Of a stretch of 64,000 bases of DNA, positions 1 through 9,639 are shown one piece after another. Where the stretch lies: contig NC_086382.1 of NCBI RefSeq assembly GCF_036588685.1, positions 63,506,987 to 63,570,986 of the forward strand, read 5' to 3'. Numbering within the stretch: the stretch's first letter is position 1; the number at the start of each line of letters is the position of its first letter. Under the pieces are notes generated by a model. The model saw nothing but the letters and a program-made list of their open reading frames with translations. It searched no databases and was not told where the DNA came from. Source of the stretch: Mytilus trossulus (Eukaryota; Mollusca; Bivalvia; Mytilida; Mytilidae). The position numbers and the translations under genes were made by a program.

Positions 1-546
1 AAGTGGTCAACTGATCATTTTGGTCATGTTGCCTTATTTGTAGATCTTACTTTGCTGAACATTATTGCTTTTTACAGTTTATCTCTATCTGAAATAATAT
101 TCAAGATAATAACCAAAAACAACAAAATTTCCTTAAAATTACCAATTCAGGGGCAGCAACATAACAACGGAATGTCAGATTCATCTGAAAATTTCAGGGC
201 AGATACATCTTAACCTGATTAACAATAATACCCCATGTCAGATTTGCCCTAAATGCTTTGGTTTTTGAGTTATAAGCCAAAAACTGCATTTTACCCCTAT
301 GTTCTATTTATAGCCATGGCGGCCATCTTGGTTAGTTGGCGGGGTCACTGGACACAATTTTTAAACTAGATACCCCAATTAAGATTGTGGCCAAGTTTGG
401 TTAAATTTGGCCTAGTAGTTTCAGAGGAGAAGATTTTTGTAAAAGTTAACGCCGGACGCAGGACGACGACGACGGACGACGACGGACGCCGGACGCCAAG
501 TGATGAGAAAAGCTCACTTGGCCCTTTGGGCCAGGTGAGCTAAAAA
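1..546 (+). repeat. Family I hairpin-ended dispersed repeat, 3' part
   Basis: This is truncated by the window edge. It matches the repeats at 24.4, 47.6 and 58.8 kb in the same orientation: the TTGTAGATCTTACTTTGCTGA segment, the AAGCCAAAAACTGCATTT segment, a GAC-rich tract (449-497), CAAGTGATGAGAAAAGCTC, then a TGGCCC/GGGCCA hairpin and AGGTGAGCTAAAAA. It is non-coding. Confidence 0.85.
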
Positions 547-2145
547 TTTGTAAGGGTTCCGCGGAACCCAGTGTCTCGCCTACTTTTGCTGTAAATCGCA
601 GGCTCAACAAAATGAGGAAAAAAAACATAAAAATATTCCTCTTAATACAATGTTTTGATTGTTAGAAGCTTCTGTCCAAGTTTGGTAAAAATCCAGCATA
701 GTGTATTATTCTAAATGCTTTAAAAACTTCAACTGCAGACTTTACACGTATGTAATGTTAAGGTAACACGATACCGAATGGCATATCTCCCGATTTCCAA
801 ACTTTTTGGCACAGGTGTTCTTTGAATCGAGTTACATCGGAATATGTAATAAAAAATGGGGGTGACCATTTTTGTTTTCTTGGTATTTTCATAGAAACTA
901 TATCGGATTTACTCTGTACAGACCAATGAATTTCAGAGACTGTTTTCACTTGGAACACAGAGAAATTTATTCGGCAAAATAACCAAGTTAAACCACTTTC
1001 TTTACATTCCATACTAACAAACTATTTTCTGTATGAGTTTCAAAGTCTGCTTGTATTGTGTATTTTCGCCTAGTTCTATTCGTATTCTCATCCAGATAAA
1101 TTTCCTTTTTCCATTTTGCCCGAGCGGTGTTTTTGACGACCATTTTAACACGAATTAATAGATGACAATTTCCCCGTGATTTTTACACATCATCCTAAGT
1201 TTCTACAGATTAGATTTCTACCTTTAAAACAAAATTTCATGGGGATACAGCGTATCATGAATAAGTATTTATTGCAAAAAATAAACCAAAAATAAAAAAT
1301 AAAGTGATAAAAGTCAGTCTATTATGCATAAGAACATATAAAGATAAATCGTACAGATGCTTAAATGTTAAAGAAACAGAATATTTAAAAGTAATGTATA
1401 CATTTTTAAAGGTTAACAATGAGCAGAAGAATTGCCGGAAAACGATAAAGCAAATAAGTTAACCGTTATATATTGCATCAAACTTTCGGCAGTCTGCATC
1501 TAGAAAAGTTACCGTTAAAAATGTCACATAGTTACAAATTTATTTTTATTTATTATTTTATCACTTTGTGATTGCAAAACCTGCTGCATTGGCTTGTACT
1601 TGCATGTATTATGTGAACGTTATTCAATAACGTCAGGAACGATTACTCGTGGCGTAACGTCATTCGGTATCGTGTTACCTTAACTGGAAGAAAACCTCAG
1701 TCCATTTAAATGTAAAATACGGAAAAAGTAGTTTTTTTTTTACAAATTTACTTCTGGATACTATCTTATGATCATAAATAAGCTTCTGTCCAATTTTGGG
1801 GTACAAACCCAGGATAGTTTAAGAAAGTTATAAAAATTTTAAAAACTTTTAACCACAGAGTGAATGTAATGTTTCCCCGCAGAAAAACTAAGTCCATTTA
1901 AAAGTAAAATATGGAAAAAATGGATTTATTTTTTTTACAAAATTTACTTCTGAATACTATCTTATGATCAGAACCAAGCTTCTATCCAAGTTTGGTAGAA
2001 ATCCAATGTAGTTTAAGAAAGTTATTAAAATTTCAAAAACTTTAACCATAGAGTGAATAGTTGTGGACGCCGCCGACGACGACGACGGAATGTAGGATCG
2101 CTTAGTCTCGCTTTTTGGACTAAAGTCGAAGGCTCGACAAAAATC
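547..2145 (+). repeat. Family II hairpin-ended repeat, interrupted by a TTAA element
   Basis: It opens with a perfect 16 bp palindrome (GGGTTCCGCGGAACCC, 554-569). Three imperfect copies of a unit containing AGCTTCTGTCCAA begin near 668, 1783 and 1979; with the inserted element removed, the period is about 195 bp. It ends with a GAC tract (about 2068-2090) and a TTAGTC/GACTAA hairpin (2102-2123). The layout resembles family I, but the sequence does not. Confidence 0.7.
762..1679. mobile_element. TTAA-flanked inverted-repeat element, 918 bp
   Basis: Perfect 19 bp terminal inverted repeats (GGTAACACGATACCGAATG and its complement at 1661-1679), flanked by TTAA at 758-761 and 1680-1683. TTAA duplication is the hallmark of piggyBac-type transposition. 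No transposase is encoded, so this would be a non-autonomous (MITE-like) copy. The flanks read as one continuous family II unit once the element is removed. Confidence 0.85.
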
Positions 2146-2149
2146 TAAA

Positions 2150-2846
2150 TACATGGTTAGAATTACCATATTTAAGAACCCCATTATATTCAATTTTTGT
2201 TGAAATCAGACAAAGTTTAATTTTGGACCAACTTGAAAACTGGGCCCCCATAATCAAAAATATAAGTGCATGCTAAGATTCAGCATATCAAAGGACCACA
2301 AGAATTCATTTTTTGTTAAAATCAAACGAAGTTTAATTTTGGACCCTGTGGACCTTAATGTAGACCAATTTAAAAACAGGACCAAAAATTTAGAATCTAA
2401 ATACACGGTTAGATTTGGCATATCAAAGAACCCTAATAATTTATTTTTTGATGAAATCAAACAAACTTTAATTTTGGACCCTAATTCCTAAACAGTTGGG
2501 AACAAAACTCCCAAAATCAATCCCAACCTTCCTTTTGTGCTCATAAACCTATGTTAAAATTTCATAGATTTCTATTATCTTATACTAACTACTAAGGTTA
2601 TTGTGCGAAAACCAAGAAAAATGCTTATTTGGGCCATTTTTGGTCCCCAATTCCTAAATTGTTAGGACCAAAACTCCCCAAATTAACCCCAACCTTCCTT
2701 TTCTGGTCATAAAACTTGTTTTTAAATTTCATAGATTTTTATTTACTTATACTAAAGTTATGGTGTGAAATGCCTTCGGACGACGACGACGCCAAGGTCA
2801 TACCAATATACGACCAAAACATTTTCATTTTTTGCGGTCGTATAAA
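2150..2846 (+). repeat. Family III dispersed repeat with a 3' GAC tract and hairpin
   Basis: Early units repeat a TTAATTTTGGACC-containing segment (near 2157, 2274 and 2409). Later, a segment of about 110 bp beginning near 2470 recurs near 2640. The end has GGACGACGACGACGCC and a 9 bp perfect stem, TATACGACC (2807-2815) with GGTCGTATA (2836-2844), then an A run. It has no coding capacity. Confidence 0.65.
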
Positions 2847-2849
2847 AAA

Positions 2850-4360
2850 ATTGTATGCAATAAAGAAGACCTCCGAGGCTCTAACATAAAGGTAACGTGC
2901 CCTCCATGCAGATGAGATGGATAAGAACAATGGTTCTAGAAACTTTAAGATTATGAACAATAAAGCTCTTGTTTGCTTTCAAAATTTGGTCAGTGTTAAA
3001 AAATTTAAGTATCTTTTCAGGTATGTAAATATTCTGGATATACCATGGGTAAAGTCCATCCGTTATGATAAAAAAATTATTTCGGAACGGCCTACCATAC
3101 CATTTCAAGACTGAAAATGATTTAACTTTTAAAATGAGTCTTGTTCAGGCCTGGAATGGTTTGGGGTTTGCTGTTCCTCTCGCAGATAAATATTGTGATT
3201 TTGGTGTTTATGTTGCTTTGAGTATTGATGTATGCCTTCACGAATTTTTATTTATCTAAAATTTCGAGATCTCAAGCATATATATAGTTCCAAACTTTAT
3301 TTGATTTTTCTAAGTACATGTAGTTAAAACATGATTTAATACATTCTTTTGCTGCTAAAATTGTATTGCATACTGTATGCGAGTTTCAACTTTGTATTAC
3401 AGGCTGTTTATATCTTAAGTATATGTTTTTATCTTTGATCAAAAGCCCCTTAGCACTTCAGTTGTTTATTTGACATATTCCGAATCGAATAAAATTGAGA
3501 ATGGAAATGGGGAATGAGTCAAAGACAACAACCCGACCATAGGACAGAAGGTCACCAATAGGTCTTCAATGACCCCCCCCCCCCCTTTTCAATGCAGAGA
3601 GAAATCCCGCGTCCGGAGGCGTCCTTCAGTTGGCCCCTAAATAAATATATATACTAGTTCGTTCAGTGATAATGAACGCCATAATAAACTCCAAATTATA
3701 CACAAGAAACTAAAATTAAAAATAATACAGGACTAACAAAGGCCAGAGGCTCCTGACTTGGGACAGGCACAAAAATGCGGCGGTGTTAAACAGGTTTATG
3801 AGATTTCAACCCTCCCCCTATAACTCTAGCCAATGTAGAAAAGTAAATGCAACAATACGCATATATATTTATCTTATCTCATCTAAATATACCCAATCTG
3901 TACTTTCCATGAGCAACACGTTTTCATGTGGAGAATGATCTGCTCATCCTCAAGAGAAACCTGATATAACCCCAGCTTCTGGTAAGTTTCCCTTTACTCA
4001 GTCATTATTTGTAGTGTTTTGTATGATGTTGTTTGTCTCTTAGTCGTTTTTGCCATGGTTTTTTGTCCATCTTATCTCAGCTTTTTTATTTCCGAAGTGG
4101 TATCTTCTGCTACTTTTTTCACGACGCTCCGATTCCCGTTTCTAGAGAATAAAGCAGGGAAAAGCAATACAAAATCGTTGTGTGTTGGCAAATAAAAGTA
4201 CATGCTGTAAAACAGGAAGTTGATTGAAGGATGAATGTGAAAATGCTTCACATGGTTATGCAGGTCTTTATCATTTCATAGGACAGACGGACTGAATGAC
4301 AAGTTGAAGCAATACTCCTCCTTTGTGGCCACGACATGAAAAAACAGATACATTTTCATA
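2850..4360. other. No gene recognised; a SINE-like repeat at about 3488-3800
   Basis: Between the family III repeat and arginine kinase I see no conserved protein. The part from about 3488 to 3800 (GAATGAGTCAAAGACAACAAC, a C run at 3571-3583, then a CCAGAGGCTCCTGACTTGGG motif) looks like a dispersed repeat. Related heads occur near 40137 and 55237, and inverted near 29400-29460. Confidence 0.5.
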
Positions 4361-4364
4361 TTTT

Positions 4365-4370
4365 TTTATT
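4365..4370 (-). other. Candidate poly(A) signal of arginine kinase
   Basis: AATAAA on the minus strand about 330 nt after the TAA. It is the first canonical hexamer I find downstream, so the 3' UTR would be roughly 350 nt. Confidence 0.5.
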
Positions 4371-4700
4371 TTTCTCTTTTTTAATTGAAAAATGGTTGCA
4401 CCAGAACCATTTTGTTGCAGTAGGTCGGTTTCCATTTAACAACAATAAATAATTCTTGTTAACAAGTGAAAAAAATAATAATAGAAAAATATCACACAAT
4501 ATTTTGGGTCTAGACAAAGAACATATAAAATGCTGCTATAAGAATGCCCACAAGGAGCAAGATCTATGTTAGGAAAAAGGTCCAATAATCCTCTTCGATG
4601 TCTGGGATTCTGAGATTGGAACATTATATCACTCATGACTAGCCCATTAATAACACACTATGGATGAAAAACAGTATGGAGGGACTAAAGTTCGTTTTCT

Positions 4701-4843
4701 TTACAAGGATTTCTCCTTCTTAATGATCTCTTCTACTCCTTTTCTCATTTCCTGGATGGCTTCATATTCAGTGAGACCCAAACGACGTTTGTTGGAAATG
4801 TCAAATACACCACCTACACTTTCTGTGTGTTCACCGTGGATAC
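4701..4843 (-). CDS. AK: Arginine kinase exon 6 (C-terminus, residues 306-352, and stop)
   Basis: Acceptor TTTACTGCAG|GTATCC. It encodes HGEHTES, then [15 protein letters not shown] (a strongly conserved family motif), and ends KKEKSL-TAA. The flexible loop carrying E310, which closes over the substrates, is here. Confidence 0.94.
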
Positions 4844-7800
4844 CTGCAGTAAAAAAAAATAATTAATTCATGATCCAACAAAAATGCAACCAAAAAATGA
4901 AGGATAATGAATCCATTTCGGTATCTTTTTTTTTTGTTTCTTGATAGTTGTTTTGCTTAATTAATGTTCTTTCTTAGTTTTGATATGAGTGACAGTTTTT
5001 TTTTATATTTTGGAACAAAACCTTTTATATTTTGGAACAAAACCTAAGATCAAGGTGGTGTGCTAATATATCAATGAAATTGAGTGTGGTCTCAAAACAG
5101 TAAAATCAAGTTAGACTTTTTTTTATCTTCCACACAAAGATTTTATAATCTCGATATGTTTTGGTGCAAGCTTGTCATGTATTGAAAATAAACAAGAATC
5201 AATTTTTCGTCTGAAGTGTCAAATTAAGATAACCATGGCAACAGAAAAAGATAGACCAATCAATATAAATGTGGGCTTCCATATTTGAGTATAGGTATGT
5301 ATCATCCGTTAAGTTATCAAACCTACCTCTGGGTTGGAGATTGAGTTTTTCACAGAATTCTTTAAACTCTGGTAACTTTGAGAGTTTTGGAATTCTAATG
5401 TGTACACTGGCTCTGCATGTTGTTCCTAAGTTAGTTGGACAGAAGGTCAAGTAACCATAACCATCCTTCTTGGCAAAGGTCAGCTTCTTTTCTAATTCTT
5501 GAATGCCCTGAAAAACAATACATATTTGATTATTTGATTTTTTTAGAGAGACAAAAAAAATAAACACCCAGACACCCATTATAGATATACTGGCACATTA
5601 TGTAAACTACTTCTTTTAAAAGAAATGTCAATAGATTTCAATAAGAATGTTTTTGAAAGTTAACTGAATACTTATTGCATATCATGAATTTTTAATAATA
5701 TGTGGCTACTAACGTTTTAAACTAACTTGGATCATTTTGTCATTTTATCCCCTGGTTTTAACACTTCTAAATATAGGACTGCATGAACACTTACGCTGAC
5801 TAATCGTTTGTAAACTTCACCGAGGTTACCACCCATCTGCATGGAAATGAAACGTAAATGGTCCTCCTCGTTAACCCACACTAAGAATGTTTTCTTGGGG
5901 TTGTGGAAGATACCTCTACCAATAGGCCAGTCTGCATAGCCTCCAGCATCACCCAACATTCTGAAACATAATTACATCATTAAGTACTCATTAACATTAC
6001 ATAAAAAACTTAATTATGCAATCAATGCTTGTTTGGTTGTATTTTTTTCCATTTGCGATTGAATGAATGAATAGAAAACAAATTATTCAAATAGATTTTT
6101 TTGACATTTTATTTAAGAGAAAATGTATTTTATATAGCTAATTTTAGTGTAAATACTGTATATACTTTTTAGATAGTCTCTCATAACTCTTTTTAGAGTG
6201 GCTCTTGTATGTCTTATGATTTTGTTTTATCAACTGTTTGTATGTTTTATATAATGAAGAGGTGAGACTTAAATAAAATATTGTCTTGTCTTGTCTTGTT
6301 GTCATAACCCAAGACCGAAGCTGTAAAAGGTAACAAATATATTTGTAAATCATGTTATCAAATTATCCACTTAAAATTGGGTACCAATTCCGAAGCCCCA
6401 AATGTATATCCACTATTGACAGGTTTCAGAACGTCCATACACTAGGTCACTGATCTGCACGATTTCACAATCCATATCATTTACATGGTAATCAGAAACG
6501 TAGACAGAATCTGCTTTTACCAGCAGTTAAATCAATAGGTTATTTATGAATCGAATGACTGCTATAAATCAAATGACAATTCAGTAACTTACCTGTCGTC
6601 ATTTTTAAACAGAAAGTGATCATCAATAAGTTGTTGTTCGTCGGTCTTTGACATGCCTTCTAGACGGTACATTTTGCCGGCCAGCTCACCTGGGAGTGTA
6701 GCACAAGCTTCCTCAGTCTTTTTCAACATATCAATTCTTGCCTAAAGGGTAAAGAAGTGATATTGAAATACAGAAAAAGTAAAGGAATAATTTTTTTGTG
6801 ACATTTAGTTACACGTTCTAGCTTCATGATTATGTACCTCGTTTTTTTCAATGCCGAACATGCGAATTTTATATAATAAAAAAAACACAAGTCTTTCGTA
6901 ATGATGTTATACGAGCCTAAACTCAGCCCGGTTATATTAACACAATCGGTGCCATTGGGAATACAACTCAAGGTTAAGAAAACTTATTCCATCTACTCAC
7001 ATTTGGTTTTGACAGCTTTAAATGAAAACTTACCTCTTTGTTTGAGCATGGAGGGAATGAGTAACCATCGTGACTTCTGCCGACACGAACTCTGGTGGAT
7101 ACGATCATTTCACCGCTGGGGTCGATATCTCCGAAGTCAAGTTTTGAGATGTCTCCAAAGTCGGGTTTTGGATGGTTAATGGTGTCAACCTTGTGGTACA
7201 TCTTGATGACGGCATCGAACAATGGTTTAAATGTGGTGTATGCCTCTGGATCACATGCATACAGTCCGACCCCGCTGTCCAAATTCTTGGCTCCTGTAAA
7301 TACATGAAATATTTAATGAATTTCCAATTTATTGATTGATTAATTGACTGATGCTTGTTTAAAGCCACCTTCAGCGCGGTTGTGCTTTTTCGTGGCGGTC
7401 AGTTTTTATTTGTGGGGGAAGTCGGAATGACTTGCGAGAATCGCCTATTTCGGCAGAAAATTTCAATCAAAGTCTATATAAAAGTTTAAGATCGAAGTCG
7501 AGCGAACCTGTTCCTTACGTCGGGTTCAGACTAGTGATGTTTGGACCCCCAAACCCCCCCTCCCCATTGTTAACAGACTAGTGATATAGCTGTTTGTCTG
7601 CTTAAACTCATCGGCCACCGTTGCCCCTAAAAATCAGAAGACCCATTCATTATAGTTTGTTCACAATTTTTTGAAAATGTAAATGTGTTATTGTGAAGTC
7701 AGAAAGTTACGAGGTTAAAGTTTTTGACTAAGGCAAGTGTTCATGCACGTGCATTGTTGTATATTTGACAACAGGACAGTAATAGAAGTTTCTCAGAGTG

Positions 7801-9528
7801 GTGCAAACTCGTCTGATGAAATAGATTAGTTATTCATAGGTTTCCAATAATTGACATCTATCAACAGTATAGTTCACATTATTCTCGTTCTGAAATGCAT
7901 GAACAAAATTTGCCAATAAATATATATGTTTATATAATGTAAACGAATACACAAACAGAAATGTCAAATAGCTCATACCAAAAGTCAGAAAAAGATGACA
8001 TCTTTCTATCTAGCCTTGTCCTGAACATGTATGAAATATTTGCCACTGGACGTTAAGCAACCAACAATCAATCAATACTTATAATTATGTATGTAGCTAG
8101 CACTGATTTAATATATATCTTTTTTTAATAAAACCTTTATGTATGTAGGATTGATACATTGATGATTGCTTGACGTCCAGTGGCAAATATTCCATTCATG
8201 TTCAGGACGAGTCTAGAGAAGAAGATGTCATCTTTTTCTGGCTTTAGATGCAAGCTATTTGGCATTTCTATTTGTGTATTCGTTTTAAATGATATAGACA
8301 TATATATTTAAATGTGCCTATGTTTATTGGCTAAACGTTATGGTATACATCAAATCATTTCCTTGCTTTGATTGCCTCCCCTAACACATAAAAAGTTTGT
8401 GAAAAATAAGTGGGGTTACTTCGTGCAGCAGATCAAGTAGAAAACATCCCTCTGAAACCTGTGATATTTACAAATTAAATGGTCGTTTTGGAATAAAAAA
8501 AAGTTATTCGGCGGTTTCGTTTCGAGGTTTCTTGCAAACAAAATTGCATTCCACGTGTCAATCGTTTCATTGCATCTTTAGCACCACCCTTTTCAACATT
8601 TGTTTTATTTCCACATTATTAAATAATCAAGTCAAATACACGAGATCTAAAAGGACAATGAAGGATGCTGGTGGGACGTACAGGTCGTTCATCTCTTCGA
8701 TTATACACTACAAAACATCTCTTTTAGTCACAAGATCAAAGACAGATTTTTGACTCGCAACGCTCGGTCTTAATTTTCACAATAACGAAGGTTTTATGCC
8801 TCCTTTGGATGGGGCATAGTTTACTATTGTGTAATTGTTCCAACAAAAATAACTACCTTCCCCTCCCCTCTCCCCCCCCCCCCCCCCCTAAAAAAAAAGA
8901 AGAAACAAACATTCACTCTTTTTCCTCTCAAAACTAACAATTTGTGTGTACATTATTTTCTAAATAGAGAAAGAGAGTTTTGCATTATGAATATAGGTAA
9001 AATAAAGTATGTCCTTGAATGTGCCCCTCAAGGTGAGAACTCTCAATAAAGTAATAATAATTAAAATATATATCGTAATGAAGAATATATACAAAAGTTA
9101 AAATGCTCTTGTTCTTTTGTTGTTAATTTTAAACATTTATAGACATTTTTGTAAATTTTCTTTCCTGATGAAAGACTGGCCCATTGTTTCATGTTTGACA
9201 TAACTTTCGCCGGTTTTTAAATAGCCTTCAAAATTTAAATAGTCTATCGAACAATATTGGTCGATAATGCTACTTGTCCCTTCGTATGTATAATGTATCA
9301 TGGCAACTTAGCTAACTTTCAGTGAAAAATGAACTAATTGAAAAAAATGAAATGATAAAATGTCTTACCTGAACGAATGCAGTCTGCTAAAGTTCCATTT
9401 AGTGAAGTTTTCTTATCCTTCAATTGATCAAACAATTCCTGTGTTAAACATTGTTTAAGTAGAGATTTGCATTCATCTGGATATTTGGCTCCACTCAATT
9501 TCTTCCACAATTCGGCGAGGTCGGACAT
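4701..9528 (-). CDS. AK: Arginine kinase, complete six-exon gene (352 aa)
   Basis: Arginine kinase reversibly transfers phosphate between ATP and arginine, buffering ATP in the cytosol of invertebrate muscle and other high-demand cells. Six minus-strand exons (9528-9369, 7293-7034, 6741-6593, 5960-5795, 5507-5327, 4843-4701) join with GT-AG borders and consistent phases into 1059 nt including TAA. The length is normal for the single-domain enzyme (about 350-360 aa). Visible landmarks are the guanidino-specificity loop S60-G61-V62-G63 with Y65, STRVRVGRS (R121, R123), NEEDHLR (E222, R226), the catalytic cysteine C268 in CPTNLGT, R277, and RGIHGEHTE (R305, E310). These match the Limulus enzyme's substrate residues at an offset of 3-4 (alignment from memory). 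The start is MSDLAELW at 9528. An in-frame ATG 57 nt upstream lies inside the TATA box and is probably not transcribed. No frameshift or missing catalytic residue is seen. The family assignment is near certain; expression is not shown by the sequence. Confidence 0.96.
5327..5507 (-). CDS. AK: Arginine kinase exon 5 (residues 246-305 plus 1 nt)
   Basis: Acceptor TTTTTCAG|GGC and donor CAGAG|GTAGGT. It carries the ATP:guanido phosphotransferase signature CPTNLGT with catalytic C268, then R277 and the run to NLQPRG. The frame stays open beyond both splice sites, but the flanking translation does not match the family. Confidence 0.95.
5795..5960 (-). CDS. AK: Arginine kinase exon 4 (residues 190-245)
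   Basis: Acceptor GTTTCAG|AATG and donor GTCAGC|GTAAGT. It contains [13 protein letters not shown] and the NEEDHLR motif; E222 corresponds to the substrate-binding glutamate and R226 to a phosphate-binding arginine. The open frame runs on past the donor, but the family's sequence resumes exactly at exon 5. Confidence 0.95.
6593..6741 (-). CDS. AK: Arginine kinase exon 3 (residues 141-189 plus 2 nt)
   Basis: Acceptor CCTTTAG|GCA and donor GACAG|GTAAGT. It encodes a helical segment ending DDHFLFKND, followed by a split arginine codon completed in exon 4. The spacing to exon 2 gives a short 292 bp intron. Confidence 0.94.
7034..7293 (-). CDS. AK: Arginine kinase exon 2 (residues 54-140)
   Basis: Acceptor TTTACAG|GAG and donor AAAGAG|GTAAGT. 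It completes the glycine split with exon 1 and ends on a codon boundary. It carries the guanidino-specificity loop (SGVGLY), the [17 protein letters not shown] start of the catalytic domain with two nucleotide-binding arginines, and a one-residue duplication-like DFGDI...DFGDI stretch around residues 98-110. Confidence 0.95.
7329..7625 (-). mobile_element. tRNA-derived SINE copy in arginine kinase intron 1
   Basis: It shares a GATTGATT end, TTTCGTGGCGGTCAG, a GGGGGAAGTCGGAATG stretch and a CATCGGCCACCG head with the copies at 34.13 and 43.07/43.68 kb. On the minus strand the head resembles a degenerate tRNA. It is diverged and probably inactive. Confidence 0.65.
7919..8312. repeat. Long inverted repeat in arginine kinase intron 1
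   Basis: Arms of about 155 bp (7919-8075 and 8150-8312) are imperfect reverse complements around a spacer of about 75 bp. Matching blocks include AAAAGATGACATCTTTCT with AGATGTCATCTTTTTCTG, and GCCACTGGACGTTAAGCAA with TTGCTTGACGTCCAGTGGC. The intron RNA could fold into a long stem. Parts of the arm recur singly near 46025 and 61480, so the arms are two opposed copies of a dispersed element. Confidence 0.8.
9369..9528 (-). CDS. AK: Arginine kinase exon 1 (residues 1-53 plus 1 nt)
   Basis: Coding part of the first exon. It opens with [10 protein letters not shown] and ends with the guanido-kinase signature [10 protein letters not shown], the glycine codon being split by the intron. The donor is CAG|GTAAGA. 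The small N-terminal helical domain starts here. The A-rich sequence before the ATG (CAAGAAAAAATG) is a plausible initiation context. Confidence 0.93.
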
Positions 9529-9584
9529 TTTTTCTTGCTGAGGTTGTTTCTGCTGTTCCAACTGATTACAATAATTTTTATACA

Positions 9585-9638
9585 TTATATATAGCAGTTG
9601 CCCTGGATTTCCTGTGCAGATCGTGCGACACCGATTGG
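9585..9638 (-). promoter_or_regulatory. Arginine kinase core promoter (TATA and CCAAT boxes)
   Basis: On the minus strand, TATATATAA occupies 9593-9585 and CCAAT (within GCCAATCGG) occupies 9638-9634, about 45 bp further upstream. Transcription would be expected near 9560-9565, giving a 5' leader of about 35 nt before the ATG. The spacing is that of a classic TATA promoter, which suits a highly expressed enzyme. An upstream non-coding exon cannot be excluded. Confidence 0.6.
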
Positions 9639-9639
9639 C

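Noticed and set aside
5199..5579. A 126-residue protein around arginine kinase exon 5
   Set aside because: It is the exon read through both introns; only 5507-5327 matches the family and has good splice sites.
9529..9585. Extended arginine kinase N-terminus from the upstream in-frame ATG at 9585
   Set aside because: The ATG overlaps the TATA box, the extra residues are glutamine-rich and unlike the family, and MSDLAELW aligns with known N-termini.
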